Shown: piece by piece, positions 44,850-54,237 of the stretch
Position numbering within the stretch: position 1 is the stretch's first letter
Layout of the letters: every line of letters starts with the position of its first letter
Assembly: GCF_001423765.1 (NCBI RefSeq)
Contig: NZ_LMPG01000002.1
Span: 1-64,000, forward strand
Source of the DNA: Sphingomonas sp. Leaf343
GTDB lineage: Bacteria; Pseudomonadota; Alphaproteobacteria; Sphingomonadales; Sphingomonadaceae
Direction of reading: 5' to 3'
Length of the DNA: 64,000 nucleotides
Made by a program: the position numbers and the translations under genes
The notes under the pieces: generated by a model
What the model saw: only the letters and a program-made list of their open reading frames with translations
The model's database searches: none
Told to the model about the DNA's origin: nothing

Positions 44850-46480
44850 GGGTGCAGCCTTGCGATGCGGACGATGGGACCGCCGATCCGGCCGGGTTCG
44901 GGGCGAAATACCGCGACCACCCTGCCCCGCCCGACGACGGCGCGATAATTGGCGATCTCCAGCGGATAACGCCACGCCTCCGCCAGATAGCGGTCATAGT
45001 CGATGAAGATCGCATAATCGGCGCGGCACGTCCCCGAAGTGCCGGGCTTGATCGTGCCGATATCGACGATCGCCCGGTTGCCGCGCCACTTCTCGATCGT
45101 GGAATAGCGGATCTTGGCCTTCAGATTCGCCGCCACGTCGACGCAGCCTGCTTCCCCCAGAGGATAGAGGAGGCGCCAGTCCTGCCGGAGCAGGTCGAAC
45201 GCGAAATGTTCGACGATGACGGTGCTGCCCGCCGGAATGTGCGCGCGCGCCCAGGCGGAGGCGAGGCCGCGCGTGTCGGTCGCCCGCTCCCTCGCTTCGC
45301 CCTGCGTCGCGAGGAACGGCGGCAGCAGCGCCGCGACAAGCAGGATCGGCGCGGCCCACCGCCGCCGGACCCAGCCGACGATCGCGGCGACCGCCATTGC
45401 CTGCGCGATGGCGACGACGGCGAGCAGCGGGACCGCCCAGCGCGCCCATATCATCGACTGCGCCGCGATCGAGACGAGGAACACCGCCGCGAACGGAAGC
45501 ACCGTCCAGCGGAATGCGGCGCTGCGCCGGCCGCCGACGACGAAACCCAGCAGCGCCAGCGCCAGCCCGAACCAGCCGCCCGCCGCCTGCCGCAGCGGTT
45601 CGCCGAGATACCAGCCCAGATTGTGGAACAGTCCGCCACCGCTCGCGCCCAGATGATGCGGCTGCACCTCCCCCACGACATTGTCGAGGACGGTTCGGTA
45701 GTCGAGCAGCAGATAGGGCGAGGCGATCAGCGCACCGGCGACCGTCATCGCGGCCGCCATCGGTAGCAGGCGTGCGTGGCGCGCCCGTTCGTCGGGATGC
45801 GCCAGCGCACGACCCATCGCCGAGCCGGCGATGGCGAAGAACGCCGTACCTGCCGGCCATTTCGACGCGATCGCAAAGCCCAACATCACTCCCGCCAGTG
45901 CATAATCACGGGCGCGGCCGTAACGCACAATGTCCGCGGCGAAATACAGGCTGGCAAGCACGAACATGCTGGCGGGCATGTCGGTGCGGATGATCTGCGA
46001 ATAGCGGACATGGAGCGGGTCCACCGCCAATAATGCCGCCGCCAGCAATGCGACGCGCCACCCGCCGAACCGGCGCGCGGTTGCGAAGGTCAGCACGATC
46101 GAAACCAGCGCGAAGGCGAGCATCAGATAGCGGCCGGGCAGCAGGACGATGCCCGGATCGGCGTAGAAGGCGCGGCCGAATGCCTCGACATCGGCGAAGC
46201 GGCCGGTGGCGATGCCCAGCCCGACGACGCCGATCTCCACCAGCGCCAGCCCATAGATGGTCGTCGTACCCGGATGGCCGAACCAGCCGGGGTTCAGCGT
46301 GTGATCGCGCAACAGCTTCATGCTTTGCAGGATGAAGATGCCCTCATCCGCATCGTACATCGCCGGCAGGCCGAAACCGATGCCGCGCACGCGAAGGATC
46401 GCCGCCACCAGCACGATCGCCGCCAGCGCGTACCGCTTCCAAGACGCGCCGCGCGCCCTTCCCCCTCCATCGATGGTCAT
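44846..46480 (-). CDS. GT-C-type (ArnT/PMT-like) integral-membrane glycosyltransferase
   Basis: A 544-residue protein with about 11 membrane helices. The first loop contains MYDADEGIF (acidic DxDE-type motif after helix 1) and a downstream DPLHVRYSQIIRTDM, both typical of dolichyl/polyprenyl-phosphate-sugar transferases. The C-terminal 150 residues are soluble, with cysteines. It would add a sugar from undecaprenyl-phosphate to lipid or protein in the periplasm. Substrate unknown. It is divergent from rfbF, at the border of the polysaccharide region. Confidence 0.82.
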   Translation of the reverse strand: MTIDGGGRARGASWKRYALAAIVLVAAILRVRGIGFGLPAMYDADEGIFILQSMKLLRDHTLNPGWFGHPGTTTIYGLALVEIGVVGLGIATGRFADVEAFGRAFYADPGIVLLPGRYLMLAFALVSIVLTFATARRFGGWRVALLAAALLAVDPLHVRYSQIIRTDMPASMFVLASLYFAADIVRYGRARDYALAGVMLGFAIASKWPAGTAFFAIAGSAMGRALAHPDERARHARLLPMAAAMTVAGALIASPYLLLDYRTVLDNVVGEVQPHHLGASGGGLFHNLGWYLGEPLRQAAGGWFGLALALLGFVVGGRRSAAFRWTVLPFAAVFLVSIAAQSMIWARWAVPLLAVVAIAQAMAVAAIVGWVRRRWAAPILLVAALLPPFLATQGEARERATDTRGLASAWARAHIPAGSTVIVEHFAFDLLRQDWRLLYPLGEAGCVDVAANLKAKIRYSTIEKWRGNRAIVDIGTIKPGTSGTCRADYAIFIDYDRYLAEAWRYPLEIANYRAVVGRGRVVAVFRPEPGRIGGPIVRIARLHP

Positions 46481-46583
46481 CGACCGCGCGATAGCCGCAG
46501 CCGGGCGCGTCGGGAAGCGTCCGCGCGATTGACACCGTGCCGCCCGCGCCTAAACCGCCGCGGATGCGACAAATGGAGGCGAT

Positions 46584-47354
46584 GTGAAGGCGGTAATCCT
46601 GGCCGGAGGGCTCGGCAGCAGGATCGGCGAAGAGACGTCGGTCCGCCCCAAGCCGATGGTCGAGATCGGCGGCATGCCGATCCTGTGGCACATCATGAAA
46701 ATCTATGCCGCGGCCGGGGTCAACGACTTCGTCATCTGCCTCGGCTACAAGGGCTATGTCATCAAGGAGTTCTTCGCGAACTACTTCCTGCATACCGCCG
46801 ACGTGACGATCGACCTGACGAAGAATGCGATCGAAGTGCACCGGGCGCGCAGCGAACCGTGGCGGATCACGATGGTCGAAACCGGCGCGAACGCGATGAC
46901 TGGCGGGAGGCTCGGCGCGATCCGGCCGTATCTGACCGAGGGTGAGCCGTTCTGCTTCACCTATGGCGACGGCGTCGCCGATATCGACATCGCCGCGCTG
47001 ATCGCCTTCCACCGCGCGCACGGGCGACGCGCTACGATCACCGCCGTAGCACCTCCGGGACGCTTCGGTGCGCTGGAGTTCGACGGTGACGTCGTCACCA
47101 GCTTCCGCGAGAAGCCGGCGGGAGACGGTGGCCTCATCAATGGCGGGTTCTTCGTCGCCGATCCGTCCGTGCTCGACCTGATCCGCGGGCCGGAGACGGT
47201 GTGGGAGCAGGAACCGCTCAACACGCTGGCGCATAGCGGCGATCTGGTCGCGTACCGGCATCATGGATTCTGGCAGCCGATGGATACGCTGCGCGACAAG
47301 CAGCATCTGGAAGAGCTGTGGAGCAGCGGCAACCCGCCCTGGAAGAAATGGTGA
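46584..47354 (+). CDS. rfbF: Glucose-1-phosphate cytidylyltransferase
   Basis: A 256-residue nucleotidyltransferase from GTG 46584 with GGAGG just upstream: MKAVILAGGLGSRIGEETSV, RPKPMVEIGGMPILWHIMKI, FTYGDGVADID and the WEQEPL segment near the end, all matching RfbF. It makes CDP-glucose from glucose-1-phosphate and CTP, the committed precursor of CDP-3,6-dideoxyhexoses. rfbG overlaps its end. Confidence 0.96.
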   Translation: MKAVILAGGLGSRIGEETSVRPKPMVEIGGMPILWHIMKIYAAAGVNDFVICLGYKGYVIKEFFANYFLHTADVTIDLTKNAIEVHRARSEPWRITMVETGANAMTGGRLGAIRPYLTEGEPFCFTYGDGVADIDIAALIAFHRAHGRRATITAVAPPGRFGALEFDGDVVTSFREKPAGDGGLINGGFFVADPSVLDLIRGPETVWEQEPLNTLAHSGDLVAYRHHGFWQPMDTLRDKQHLEELWSSGNPPWKKW

Positions 47355-48424
47355 TGGACTGGGGCGGCCGCCGCGTCTTCGTGACGGGTCATACCGGATT
47401 CAAGGGAAGCTGGCTGGCGCTATGGCTGCACCGGCTCGGCGCGGACGTCACCGGCTTCGCGCTGCCGCCGCCGACCACGCCCAGCCTATTCGAGGCAGCG
47501 CGGATCGCCGACATCGTCCGCCACGTCGAAGGCGACATCCGCGACCTGCCGGCGTTGCAGGCGGCGATGGCGGAGGCGCAGCCGGAGGTGGTGTTCCACC
47601 TCGCCGCGCAGCCGCTCGTCCGGCTGTCCTACGACGAACCGGTCGAAACCTATGCGACCAACGTCATGGGCACCGTGCACACGCTGGAAGCGGCGCGTCG
47701 CGCGGGCAGCGTCAAGGCGTTCGTCTGCATCACGACCGACAAATGCTATGAGAATCGCGAATGGGTCTGGCCCTATCGCGAAAGCGACCCGATGGGCGGC
47801 TACGATCCGTACAGCAGCAGCAAGGGCGCGGCCGAGCTGGTCGTCTCCGCCTATCGCCGCTCCTTTTTCGAGCGGGACGGCATCGGGCTGGCGTCGGTCC
47901 GCGCGGGCAACGTCATCGGCGGCGGCGACTGGGCCGCGGACCGGCTGATCCCCGATCTCGTCCGCGCCTTCGAAGCGGGCGTCGCGCCGGAAATCCGCGC
48001 GCCCGACGCGGTACGTCCGTGGCAGCATGTGCTGGAGGCACTGGGCGGTTATCTGCTGATCGCCGAGCGGCTGCTGGCCGGCGAGCCGGGCTTCGCCGAC
48101 GCCTGGAACTTCGGACCGGCGGACGACGATGCCCGGCCGGTGTCGTGGATCGTCGAGCGGATGCGCGCGGCGTGGGGCGGCGACGCGGCCGCGCCGGTCG
48201 CGTTTTCGGGCGCGGTGCCGCACGAGGCAGGGCTGCTGCGGCTGGACTGTTCGAAGGCGCGGGCGATGCTGGGCTGGCGACCGGCGCTGCCATTGGGCGA
48301 GGCGCTGGGCTGGATCGTCGAATGGCATCGCCGTACGGCTGAGGGCGAGGATGCGCGCGCGGTCACGCTGGCGCAATTGGCGGACTATGCGGCGCGGTCG
48401 GGTATCGGCCCTACGCCGGCCTGA
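47348..48424 (+). CDS. rfbG: CDP-glucose 4,6-dehydratase
   Basis: A 358-residue extended SDR: RRVFVTGHTGFKGSWLALWL (NAD site), HLAAQPLVRLSYDEPVETYA, CITTDKCYENREW (an RfbG hallmark), and YSSSKGAAELV (catalytic Tyr-Lys). It yields CDP-4-keto-6-deoxy-D-glucose, the substrate of RfbH. Start could be ATG 47348, GTG 47351 or ATG 47354; all overlap the rfbF stop, so coupling is likely. Confidence 0.96.
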   Translation: MVMDWGGRRVFVTGHTGFKGSWLALWLHRLGADVTGFALPPPTTPSLFEAARIADIVRHVEGDIRDLPALQAAMAEAQPEVVFHLAAQPLVRLSYDEPVETYATNVMGTVHTLEAARRAGSVKAFVCITTDKCYENREWVWPYRESDPMGGYDPYSSSKGAAELVVSAYRRSFFERDGIGLASVRAGNVIGGGDWAADRLIPDLVRAFEAGVAPEIRAPDAVRPWQHVLEALGGYLLIAERLLAGEPGFADAWNFGPADDDARPVSWIVERMRAAWGGDAAAPVAFSGAVPHEAGLLRLDCSKARAMLGWRPALPLGEALGWIVEWHRRTAEGEDARAVTLAQLADYAARSGIGPTPA

Positions 48425-49772
48425 CCGCCTGCCCCTCCCCCGACATGATCGGCAGGTCGCGCCGGAACCGCCAGCGGGACCGCCATCCCTGCACCCGGAT
48501 ATCCACCCAGACCTCCCGGATCGTGACGCAGGCGAGCGCGAACGGGATCGACATGAACAATAATGGCCGGATCAACGGCCCAATCATGAACGCGTAATCG
48601 ATCATTACAGAACGGTTTGCAAGAAAGCTGAAGCTGATGTCCGATCCTACCCGCCCCGTCGAGATGTCGGCGGGTATGGAGATGATGAATGCAGCAACAA
48701 TCGCCCATTTTCGACCAAAACCCTGCCAGCGCTCCATCAAGGCAAAGAAAATACCGATACTAAGCGAATACCCACTCGTTTCGGTACTGATAATAGCCAA
48801 CGATGCTCCAAGGCCGGTCAATCTGAACATCGGCACAGCCTCTGGCCGAATCCAGGCTGCGATCCAGGATAGCAGGATCGTCAATTGCACGATACGGGTC
48901 AGCGTCGGCAAAACAACCAGTAGCATCTCGACGTTCTTCGATCCAATCATCGAAGTAATCGGCAGGCTATCGCTGTTAAGCAAGCCAACGAATGGCTGGT
49001 ACGTCGTGGCAAACCAGATATCGAGAAAGTTATTGATGACGTAGACTTTTTCTACAGTTAGATTCTCGTACAACTGTAGTGGTGACCCGTTACCCTGTAT
49101 CACGAACGTCGCAATATAGATCAATATCGTTGCCAGAACCGCACCCTCAAACCATCGCCATCGGCGACGCAGAAGCTGCGGTGCCAGCGCCGATATCAGA
49201 TAAAGCTTGAAGTTGATCGCCAACCCTACATTCACCCAGCGCCACCGCGCGGAGGCAAGCAGAGGGCCGAACGCCAATATTATCGTGGTGAAGGTCAGGA
49301 TGAACGGATTGGCCCGCTCCAGTGCAAACAGCATTGGCAGCCCAGCCGCAACGGCGATCGATCTTGCAGTCGCGGTTTTCCTGTCGATCTTCAGGAAGGT
49401 CAACGATATCAGAACGACATTAAGAATGAAGAACGCATGAAATGTCGCGATGCCGACCCAGTCGCAATAGCGAACCCACGGATCACCCCCGCTGGCCGGG
49501 ACATAGCAGGACGAGTCCCCAAACAGCCGCATGACAACAAAGGTCAATGGAGGGTAGACGCTCTCCCAAACATCGTAAGCACCTTTGTCACGTGCCCAAT
49601 AGGCTGTGTTGAACCAGTCCATCCAGACGTCGCCCGGATCATAGAAGAATGGTTGCGGAAGATGGCCGTATATATTCAGAAAGACGAATGCACGAACCAG
49701 CGCGATCAGGATCGCGGCTGCCAGCAGCGGTTCCAGCCAGCGATTGACCGGGGTCAGTCGCGGCTTCCTCAT
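48411..49772 (-). CDS. Polytopic membrane protein, GT-C/polymerase-like, low GC
   Basis: A 453-residue protein with 9-11 predicted helices. The first extracytoplasmic loop is FFYDPGDVWMDWFNTAYWAR, acidic and aromatic, as in GT-C transferases and some Wzy-type polymerases. The last helices lead to a basic C-terminal tail. It overlaps GtrA by 4 nt, closing the leftward polysaccharide block. Its base composition is much lower in G+C than all neighbours (29/60 in 48661-48720), suggesting recent acquisition. Possible roles: lipid-linked sugar transferase or O-antigen/capsule polymerase. Confidence 0.7.
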   Translation of the reverse strand: MRKPRLTPVNRWLEPLLAAAILIALVRAFVFLNIYGHLPQPFFYDPGDVWMDWFNTAYWARDKGAYDVWESVYPPLTFVVMRLFGDSSCYVPASGGDPWVRYCDWVGIATFHAFFILNVVLISLTFLKIDRKTATARSIAVAAGLPMLFALERANPFILTFTTIILAFGPLLASARWRWVNVGLAINFKLYLISALAPQLLRRRWRWFEGAVLATILIYIATFVIQGNGSPLQLYENLTVEKVYVINNFLDIWFATTYQPFVGLLNSDSLPITSMIGSKNVEMLLVVLPTLTRIVQLTILLSWIAAWIRPEAVPMFRLTGLGASLAIISTETSGYSLSIGIFFALMERWQGFGRKWAIVAAFIISIPADISTGRVGSDISFSFLANRSVMIDYAFMIGPLIRPLLFMSIPFALACVTIREVWVDIRVQGWRSRWRFRRDLPIMSGEGQAVRPA

Positions 49773-50161
49773 GAGGACGCGGTGTCGCGGAACACCAGAT
49801 GTTTCAGCACGAAGTAATTGAGGAGCGAGGTCAGGACGAGCGAGATGAAGCCCGCCAGATAATCGGAATGGACCAGCCGGTCCGCCCCCGCCAGCGTCGC
49901 CAGGCTGATGACGTAGTTGACCGCATAAGAGGTCGCGAAGCGGAGCTTGGCCGGCCCGGCATCGCGAAAGACGTGGCGGGAATAGGTGACGTAGTTGAAC
50001 GCGACGCCGATCACATGCGCGACGATCTGCGCGACGTACAGGTTCAGACCCAGTCGCACGAACAGCGCGAACAGCCCGAACCCGAAAGCCGCGTTGAGGA
50101 TGCCGGCCTGATAATAGCGCCAGATCTGCGTCAGCCGCGCCCATACTATCCGGTTTATCAC
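49769..50161 (-). CDS. GtrA family membrane protein
   Basis: A 130-residue four-helix protein from GTG 50161: QIWRYYQAGILNAAFGFGLF, VAHVIGVAFNYVTYSRHVF and LNYFVLKHLVFR at the end are the GtrA signatures (FNY...vF and NYF..k..vF). GtrA-like proteins are thought to flip undecaprenyl-phosphate-linked sugars. It overlaps the GT2 stop upstream and the membrane-protein start downstream by 4 nt each, so all three form a coupled glucosyl-transfer-like unit. Confidence 0.92.
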   Translation of the reverse strand: MINRIVWARLTQIWRYYQAGILNAAFGFGLFALFVRLGLNLYVAQIVAHVIGVAFNYVTYSRHVFRDAGPAKLRFATSYAVNYVISLATLAGADRLVHSDYLAGFISLVLTSLLNYFVLKHLVFRDTASS

Positions 50162-51102
50162 GGGTGCGGCTCCACCGGAAAGTTCACCCGCTCGCGCTCG
50201 ATCACCAGCGGGGTGCCGCGGGTACGCTCCGACACCAGCCGCGCCTGATCGCCGATCAGGCCGATAAAGCCGAACAGCAGCGCGAACTGCAACTGAACGA
50301 CGGCCGCGACCAGCCACCAGCCACCCGCGCCACCGAGCAGCCATGCGACCGGTGCGGCGAGCAGCGAGATCGCCGCCAGCAGCCCGCACAGGGCGGCGAC
50401 GGGAAAGGTCAGCCGGATCAGGTTCTTGGACGAACTTGCCAGCCCCGACAGAGCGAAATCGAGCAACGTCAGGAAGTTGTTCTTGGATATCCCGCGCAGG
50501 CGGCCGGGCCGCGGGTAGCGGATGATATCGACGGGATAGCCCGTCTCGACGAGCATGCCGCGGAAGAATGGCTCCGGCTCCCGCAGCGACGCGATCGCAT
50601 CCACCACCTTGCGGTCGTACAGGCCGAAGCCGGTGGCGTCGGGGATGATCCGGTATTCGCCGACCTTGCCCGCGAACCAGTAGAAGATGCGGCGGAGCGA
50701 GCCGAACAGCAACGTCGATCGCCCCTGCTCGCGCACGCCCAGCACGATCGCGAAGCCCGCGCGCCACCGCTCCACGAAGCGGCCGAGCAGTTCGGGCGGG
50801 TCCTGGAAATCGGCGCACATGCCGACGACGGCGCGTCCGCTCGCCTGGAAGATGCCGTGAGTCGGCGACCGCATCTGGCCGAAGTTGCGCGTGTTGACGA
50901 TCAGGCGGATGCGCGGGTCGGCCGCGCACAGCCCGCGCACGATCTCCACGGTCCGATCGGTCGAGGCATTGTCGATGAAGATCAGCTCGAAACTGGCCTG
51001 CGCGCGTTCCAGTTCGGCCACCACCGCGGCGGCGATCTGCGCGGCGTTATCCTCTTCGTTGTAGCAGGGGATGACGACGGAGACGTCCGGCCGTTCAGTC
51101 AT
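50158..51102 (-). CDS. Family 2 glycosyltransferase (DPM1/GtrB-like)
   Basis: A 314-residue GT2: VSVVIPCYNEEDNAAQIAAA, FIDNASTDRT, CADFQDPPELLGRFVERW (DxD-like), and two C-terminal hydrophobic helices (about 232-250 and 262-285). This is the GtrB/DPM1 layout that transfers a sugar from a nucleotide sugar to undecaprenyl phosphate. With GtrA and the adjacent GT-C-like protein it forms the standard three-part system for periplasmic decoration of a glycan. It overlaps Wzz-like gene by 8 nt. Confidence 0.92.
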   Translation of the reverse strand: MTERPDVSVVIPCYNEEDNAAQIAAAVVAELERAQASFELIFIDNASTDRTVEIVRGLCAADPRIRLIVNTRNFGQMRSPTHGIFQASGRAVVGMCADFQDPPELLGRFVERWRAGFAIVLGVREQGRSTLLFGSLRRIFYWFAGKVGEYRIIPDATGFGLYDRKVVDAIASLREPEPFFRGMLVETGYPVDIIRYPRPGRLRGISKNNFLTLLDFALSGLASSSKNLIRLTFPVAALCGLLAAISLLAAPVAWLLGGAGGWWLVAAVVQLQFALLFGFIGLIGDQARLVSERTRGTPLVIERERVNFPVEPHP

Positions 51103-52189
51103 CCCGCCGCCCCTCGCCCACGGGCGGCCGCCAGCCGTAGAACTCGACGCCCAGGCCGACGAGCAGGATGAGGACGCCCAGCGCCGCGGGGATCAGGTTC
51201 AGCTGACGCGCGGTGTCGATATAGGCCGGCTCCAGCACGCGAACCGTCGCCGTCGAGGTCAGATCCTCGACCGCGGTACCTTCCAGATACCGGGTATAGC
51301 CATCGTAGAGTTGCTGCGCGATATTCAGCTCGCGCTCCAGCTTGCGGACCTGCGTCGACTGACGGACGACGCGGCCGATCGAGTTGTTCTCGGTCGGGTT
51401 CAGGGCCTGAAGCTGGGCGAGCTGGCTTTTCAGGGCATCGAGCTGCGCGATGATCTGGCGGACCGAGATGTTCTCGTCGGTGGCGAACTGACGAGCGGCA
51501 TTGAGCTCGACCTCCTTCGCCTTGATCGCGGCCTGCAGCACCGGGATTCGCTCGCCGATCGCACCGATCGCGAACCGGGGATCGGAATAGCGGGTACGGA
51601 GACGGAAATCGTTATAGGCCGCCTCCGCCTGGTCGCGCCGCTCTCCCGCTTCGCGGACCAGCCGTTCGAGGATGCCACGCTTGTATTCGGTCTGGCGGCG
51701 CGCGATCTCGCCCAGTCGCGCCTGCGTGGCGTTCTGATAGGCGGTCACGATCTGGCGGCCGAAAGCAGCGTCCGGGGTCTCGATCTCCATCTGGACGATA
51801 CCGCCGCGCATCGTCCGGATGTCGACGTTCTTTTCCAGCCAGCGGCTGGCGTGAATGTCATCCCGAAGCCCGAGCCGCTTGACCAGATCGAGCTGCTTGA
51901 TGACGGCCTGACGGACATAGACGCTGCGCGCCACGCGCATGCTGACCTCGACCGCGGCCTGATTGCCGAACACGCTGTTGAGCGCGCCGAGCTGGCCGAG
52001 CGTCTGGCCGAGGCCGAGACTGGCGGGGTCGGTCGGCGTCAGCGTCACCGCCGCGCGATAGCGTTCGGGGAAGAGCGTCAGCACGGCGCAAATCGCCAGC
52101 AGGACGACGATGATCGCGCGACGCAGCCACGGGCTGCGCACCAGCGGCGCACGGCGGAGCGAGCCGATCAGGCTGGGTGGCGGGGTCAA
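51095..52189 (-). CDS. Wzz/PCP-type polysaccharide chain-length protein
   Basis: A 364-residue protein from TTG 52189. It has one N-terminal helix (AIIVVLLAICAVLTLFP), the Wzz-like RYRAAVTLTPTDPA, an extended coiled-coil periplasmic region (about 140-300), and a C-terminal helix preceded by the proline-containing LNLIPAALGVLILLVGLGV. There is no C-terminal tyrosine kinase. It should set chain length or assist export together with the Wza-like protein, whose stop overlaps its start by 4 nt. Confidence 0.88.
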   Translation of the reverse strand: MTPPPSLIGSLRRAPLVRSPWLRRAIIVVLLAICAVLTLFPERYRAAVTLTPTDPASLGLGQTLGQLGALNSVFGNQAAVEVSMRVARSVYVRQAVIKQLDLVKRLGLRDDIHASRWLEKNVDIRTMRGGIVQMEIETPDAAFGRQIVTAYQNATQARLGEIARRQTEYKRGILERLVREAGERRDQAEAAYNDFRLRTRYSDPRFAIGAIGERIPVLQAAIKAKEVELNAARQFATDENISVRQIIAQLDALKSQLAQLQALNPTENNSIGRVVRQSTQVRKLERELNIAQQLYDGYTRYLEGTAVEDLTSTATVRVLEPAYIDTARQLNLIPAALGVLILLVGLGVEFYGWRPPVGEGRRDD

Positions 52190-54138
52190 TTGTTGATCGC
52201 CGCGATGGTCGCCGCGCCCAGCCCCAGCTGGAACACGATCGTCGTGATCTCGCGGATCTTGGCCCACAGCGACCCCGACTGCGTCTTCACCGGCACGAAG
52301 ATCACGTCACCCGGCAGGACATAGGCATTGAGCGCCCCGGTCTTCTTCGACAGCACTTCGCCATTGGCGCGGACGACGAAGATCGCGCCCTTGTCGGCGG
52401 CGCGCAACGGCCCGCCGGCGCGGGTCAGATAGGCGGACACCTTCATCGGCTTCGCACCGTCGATCGCGAAGGATGCGGGGCGATACACCGCGCCGAACAC
52501 GCCGACCGTGGTCGGGCGGGCGGGCACGACGATCCGGTCGTTATTCTCAAGCACGAAATCGGCCGGCAGCGTCGTCGCGGCGGGTGGCAGGTCCAGCACC
52601 ACGCGGCCGTCCGGCTCGGCGGCGCGCAGCCGTTCCAGCACCTCGCGCGCGGCCTGCTGCTGCGCGGCGCGCTCCCCGGCGGCGATCGACTGGTCGGAGG
52701 TCAACGGCGCGGCCGACAGCGAGATCTCAAGCTGGCGGATGGCATCGCGATACGCCTCCGCCTGCTGCCGCCGGACGGAGATGCGTTCGAAGCGGGTGCC
52801 GTAGACATAGGCGCGATCGGTCAGACCGCCGGCCCTGGCGACGACATCGGTCAGGCGGGTATTGGCTGGCAGGTAGTAGCTGCCGGGCGTCCCCACCTCG
52901 CCCTCGATCCGCACCAGCACGGACTGGGTGGCGGTCGGGCGCTGCAACGTGCCCTCCGACAGGACCTGGACGATATCGCCGCCGCGCGCGGGCGCGCTGG
53001 CGGCCGCGAGCTGCGGGACCTGCTGCACGCCGACGGCATTCGCGTCCGACAGGCGGTACAGCATCAACCGGCTCTTGTCGGCCAGATCGCTGGGCCCGCC
53101 GGCATAGCGGACGAGCTGTTCCAGCGTCTCGCCGGGCTTCGCCTCGTAGATTGCGGGGGCGTTGACGCTGCCCGCGACCGCGACCTGTGCGCCGAGCGGC
53201 GGGATGTAGAGGACGTCCTCGTTCTGGAGGACGACGTCGTTGGTCCGGTCGCCGCCGCGGACGAGTTGATACAGGTCGAAATCACTGACGAGCTGGTTGT
53301 TGCGATAGAGCTTCACCGAGCGGAAGCTGCCGCCGGCATTGGGACCGCCCGCAGCCAGCACCGCATTGACCATCGTCGACAGGCTGTTGACGGAGAACGA
53401 GCCGGGATTGTTCGCGAAGCCGGTGACGTAGACGCGAATGCCGCGCAACTGGCGCACCGATACGTCGACGGTGAAGCCACGGAAGCGCGTATCGATCGCA
53501 CGGGTCAGTACGTCCTTCAGGTCGCCGAAACGGACGCCGGAAAGGTTCACCGCGCCGACGCGCGGCAGGAAGATGCGCCCGCGGGTGTCGATCTCCCGCT
53601 CCACGCTGCCCTCGATCGATCCCGCCATCGAGATCGCGACGACGTCACCGACGTTCAGGACATAGCCGGGTGGCACGGTCGAGGTCGCCGGCCGCGCATA
53701 GTCGCGGTCGCCCGGCAGCAGCAGGTCCAGCCCGAACCGCGGCAGCGGCTCTCCCAGCGAGGTCGCGACGAAGCGCTCGAACTCGTTGGGCTGGGCCGGG
53801 GCACGCAGCCGGGTGCCAGCGCTCGGGTCGTCGGCGCGGGTCGAGGGAACGTCGGAGCCACCGATCTGGACCGGTTCGATCCGGCTCGACGGCACGGCGT
53901 CGTTGGCCGACGCGCGCGAGCGTTCGTCGCCGTCGCCATTGTCGGAGGAATTGCCGTTCTGGCGCTGCCCCACGGGTGACCCGTTGGGCACATTCTGCTG
54001 ATTCTGCTGCTGAAGGATCTGCGCCTCCACCGGTCCGAGGGCCAGTCCCCCGACCGCGACGCCGGCCAGCAGGCCCGCCGCCATCCCCGCCGTCCGCCGC
54101 GCGATGCGCCCGCGACGATCCCCAACACTCACGCTCAT
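52186..54138 (-). CDS. Outer-membrane polysaccharide export protein (Wza/OPX family) with SLBB domains
   Basis: A 650-residue exported protein: signal peptide MSVSVGDRRGRIARRTAG ending GLALGPVEA, a glutamine/asparagine-rich segment (to about 100), the PES domain (VPPGYVLNVGDVVAISMAGS..GRIFLPRVGAVNLSG), and at least two or three SLBB domains (IRVYVTGFANNPGSF; VAVAGSVNAPAIYEAKPGE; RIEGEVGTPGSYYLP). Unlike Wza there is no lipobox cysteine. It probably forms the outer-membrane export channel. An in-frame ATG at 54198 is less likely. Confidence 0.92.
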   Translation of the reverse strand: MSVSVGDRRGRIARRTAGMAAGLLAGVAVGGLALGPVEAQILQQQNQQNVPNGSPVGQRQNGNSSDNGDGDERSRASANDAVPSSRIEPVQIGGSDVPSTRADDPSAGTRLRAPAQPNEFERFVATSLGEPLPRFGLDLLLPGDRDYARPATSTVPPGYVLNVGDVVAISMAGSIEGSVEREIDTRGRIFLPRVGAVNLSGVRFGDLKDVLTRAIDTRFRGFTVDVSVRQLRGIRVYVTGFANNPGSFSVNSLSTMVNAVLAAGGPNAGGSFRSVKLYRNNQLVSDFDLYQLVRGGDRTNDVVLQNEDVLYIPPLGAQVAVAGSVNAPAIYEAKPGETLEQLVRYAGGPSDLADKSRLMLYRLSDANAVGVQQVPQLAAASAPARGGDIVQVLSEGTLQRPTATQSVLVRIEGEVGTPGSYYLPANTRLTDVVARAGGLTDRAYVYGTRFERISVRRQQAEAYRDAIRQLEISLSAAPLTSDQSIAAGERAAQQQAAREVLERLRAAEPDGRVVLDLPPAATTLPADFVLENNDRIVVPARPTTVGVFGAVYRPASFAIDGAKPMKVSAYLTRAGGPLRAADKGAIFVVRANGEVLSKKTGALNAYVLPGDVIFVPVKTQSGSLWAKIREITTIVFQLGLGAATIAAINN

Positions 54139-54237
54139 GACATTCCTATCAATTCGATCCGGTGGACGGCCGACCGGCCGGCCTCCCGATGCGGCCATCG
54201 CCCGCGCCCGATCCGCAGCATCGTGGTAAATGAAGGC

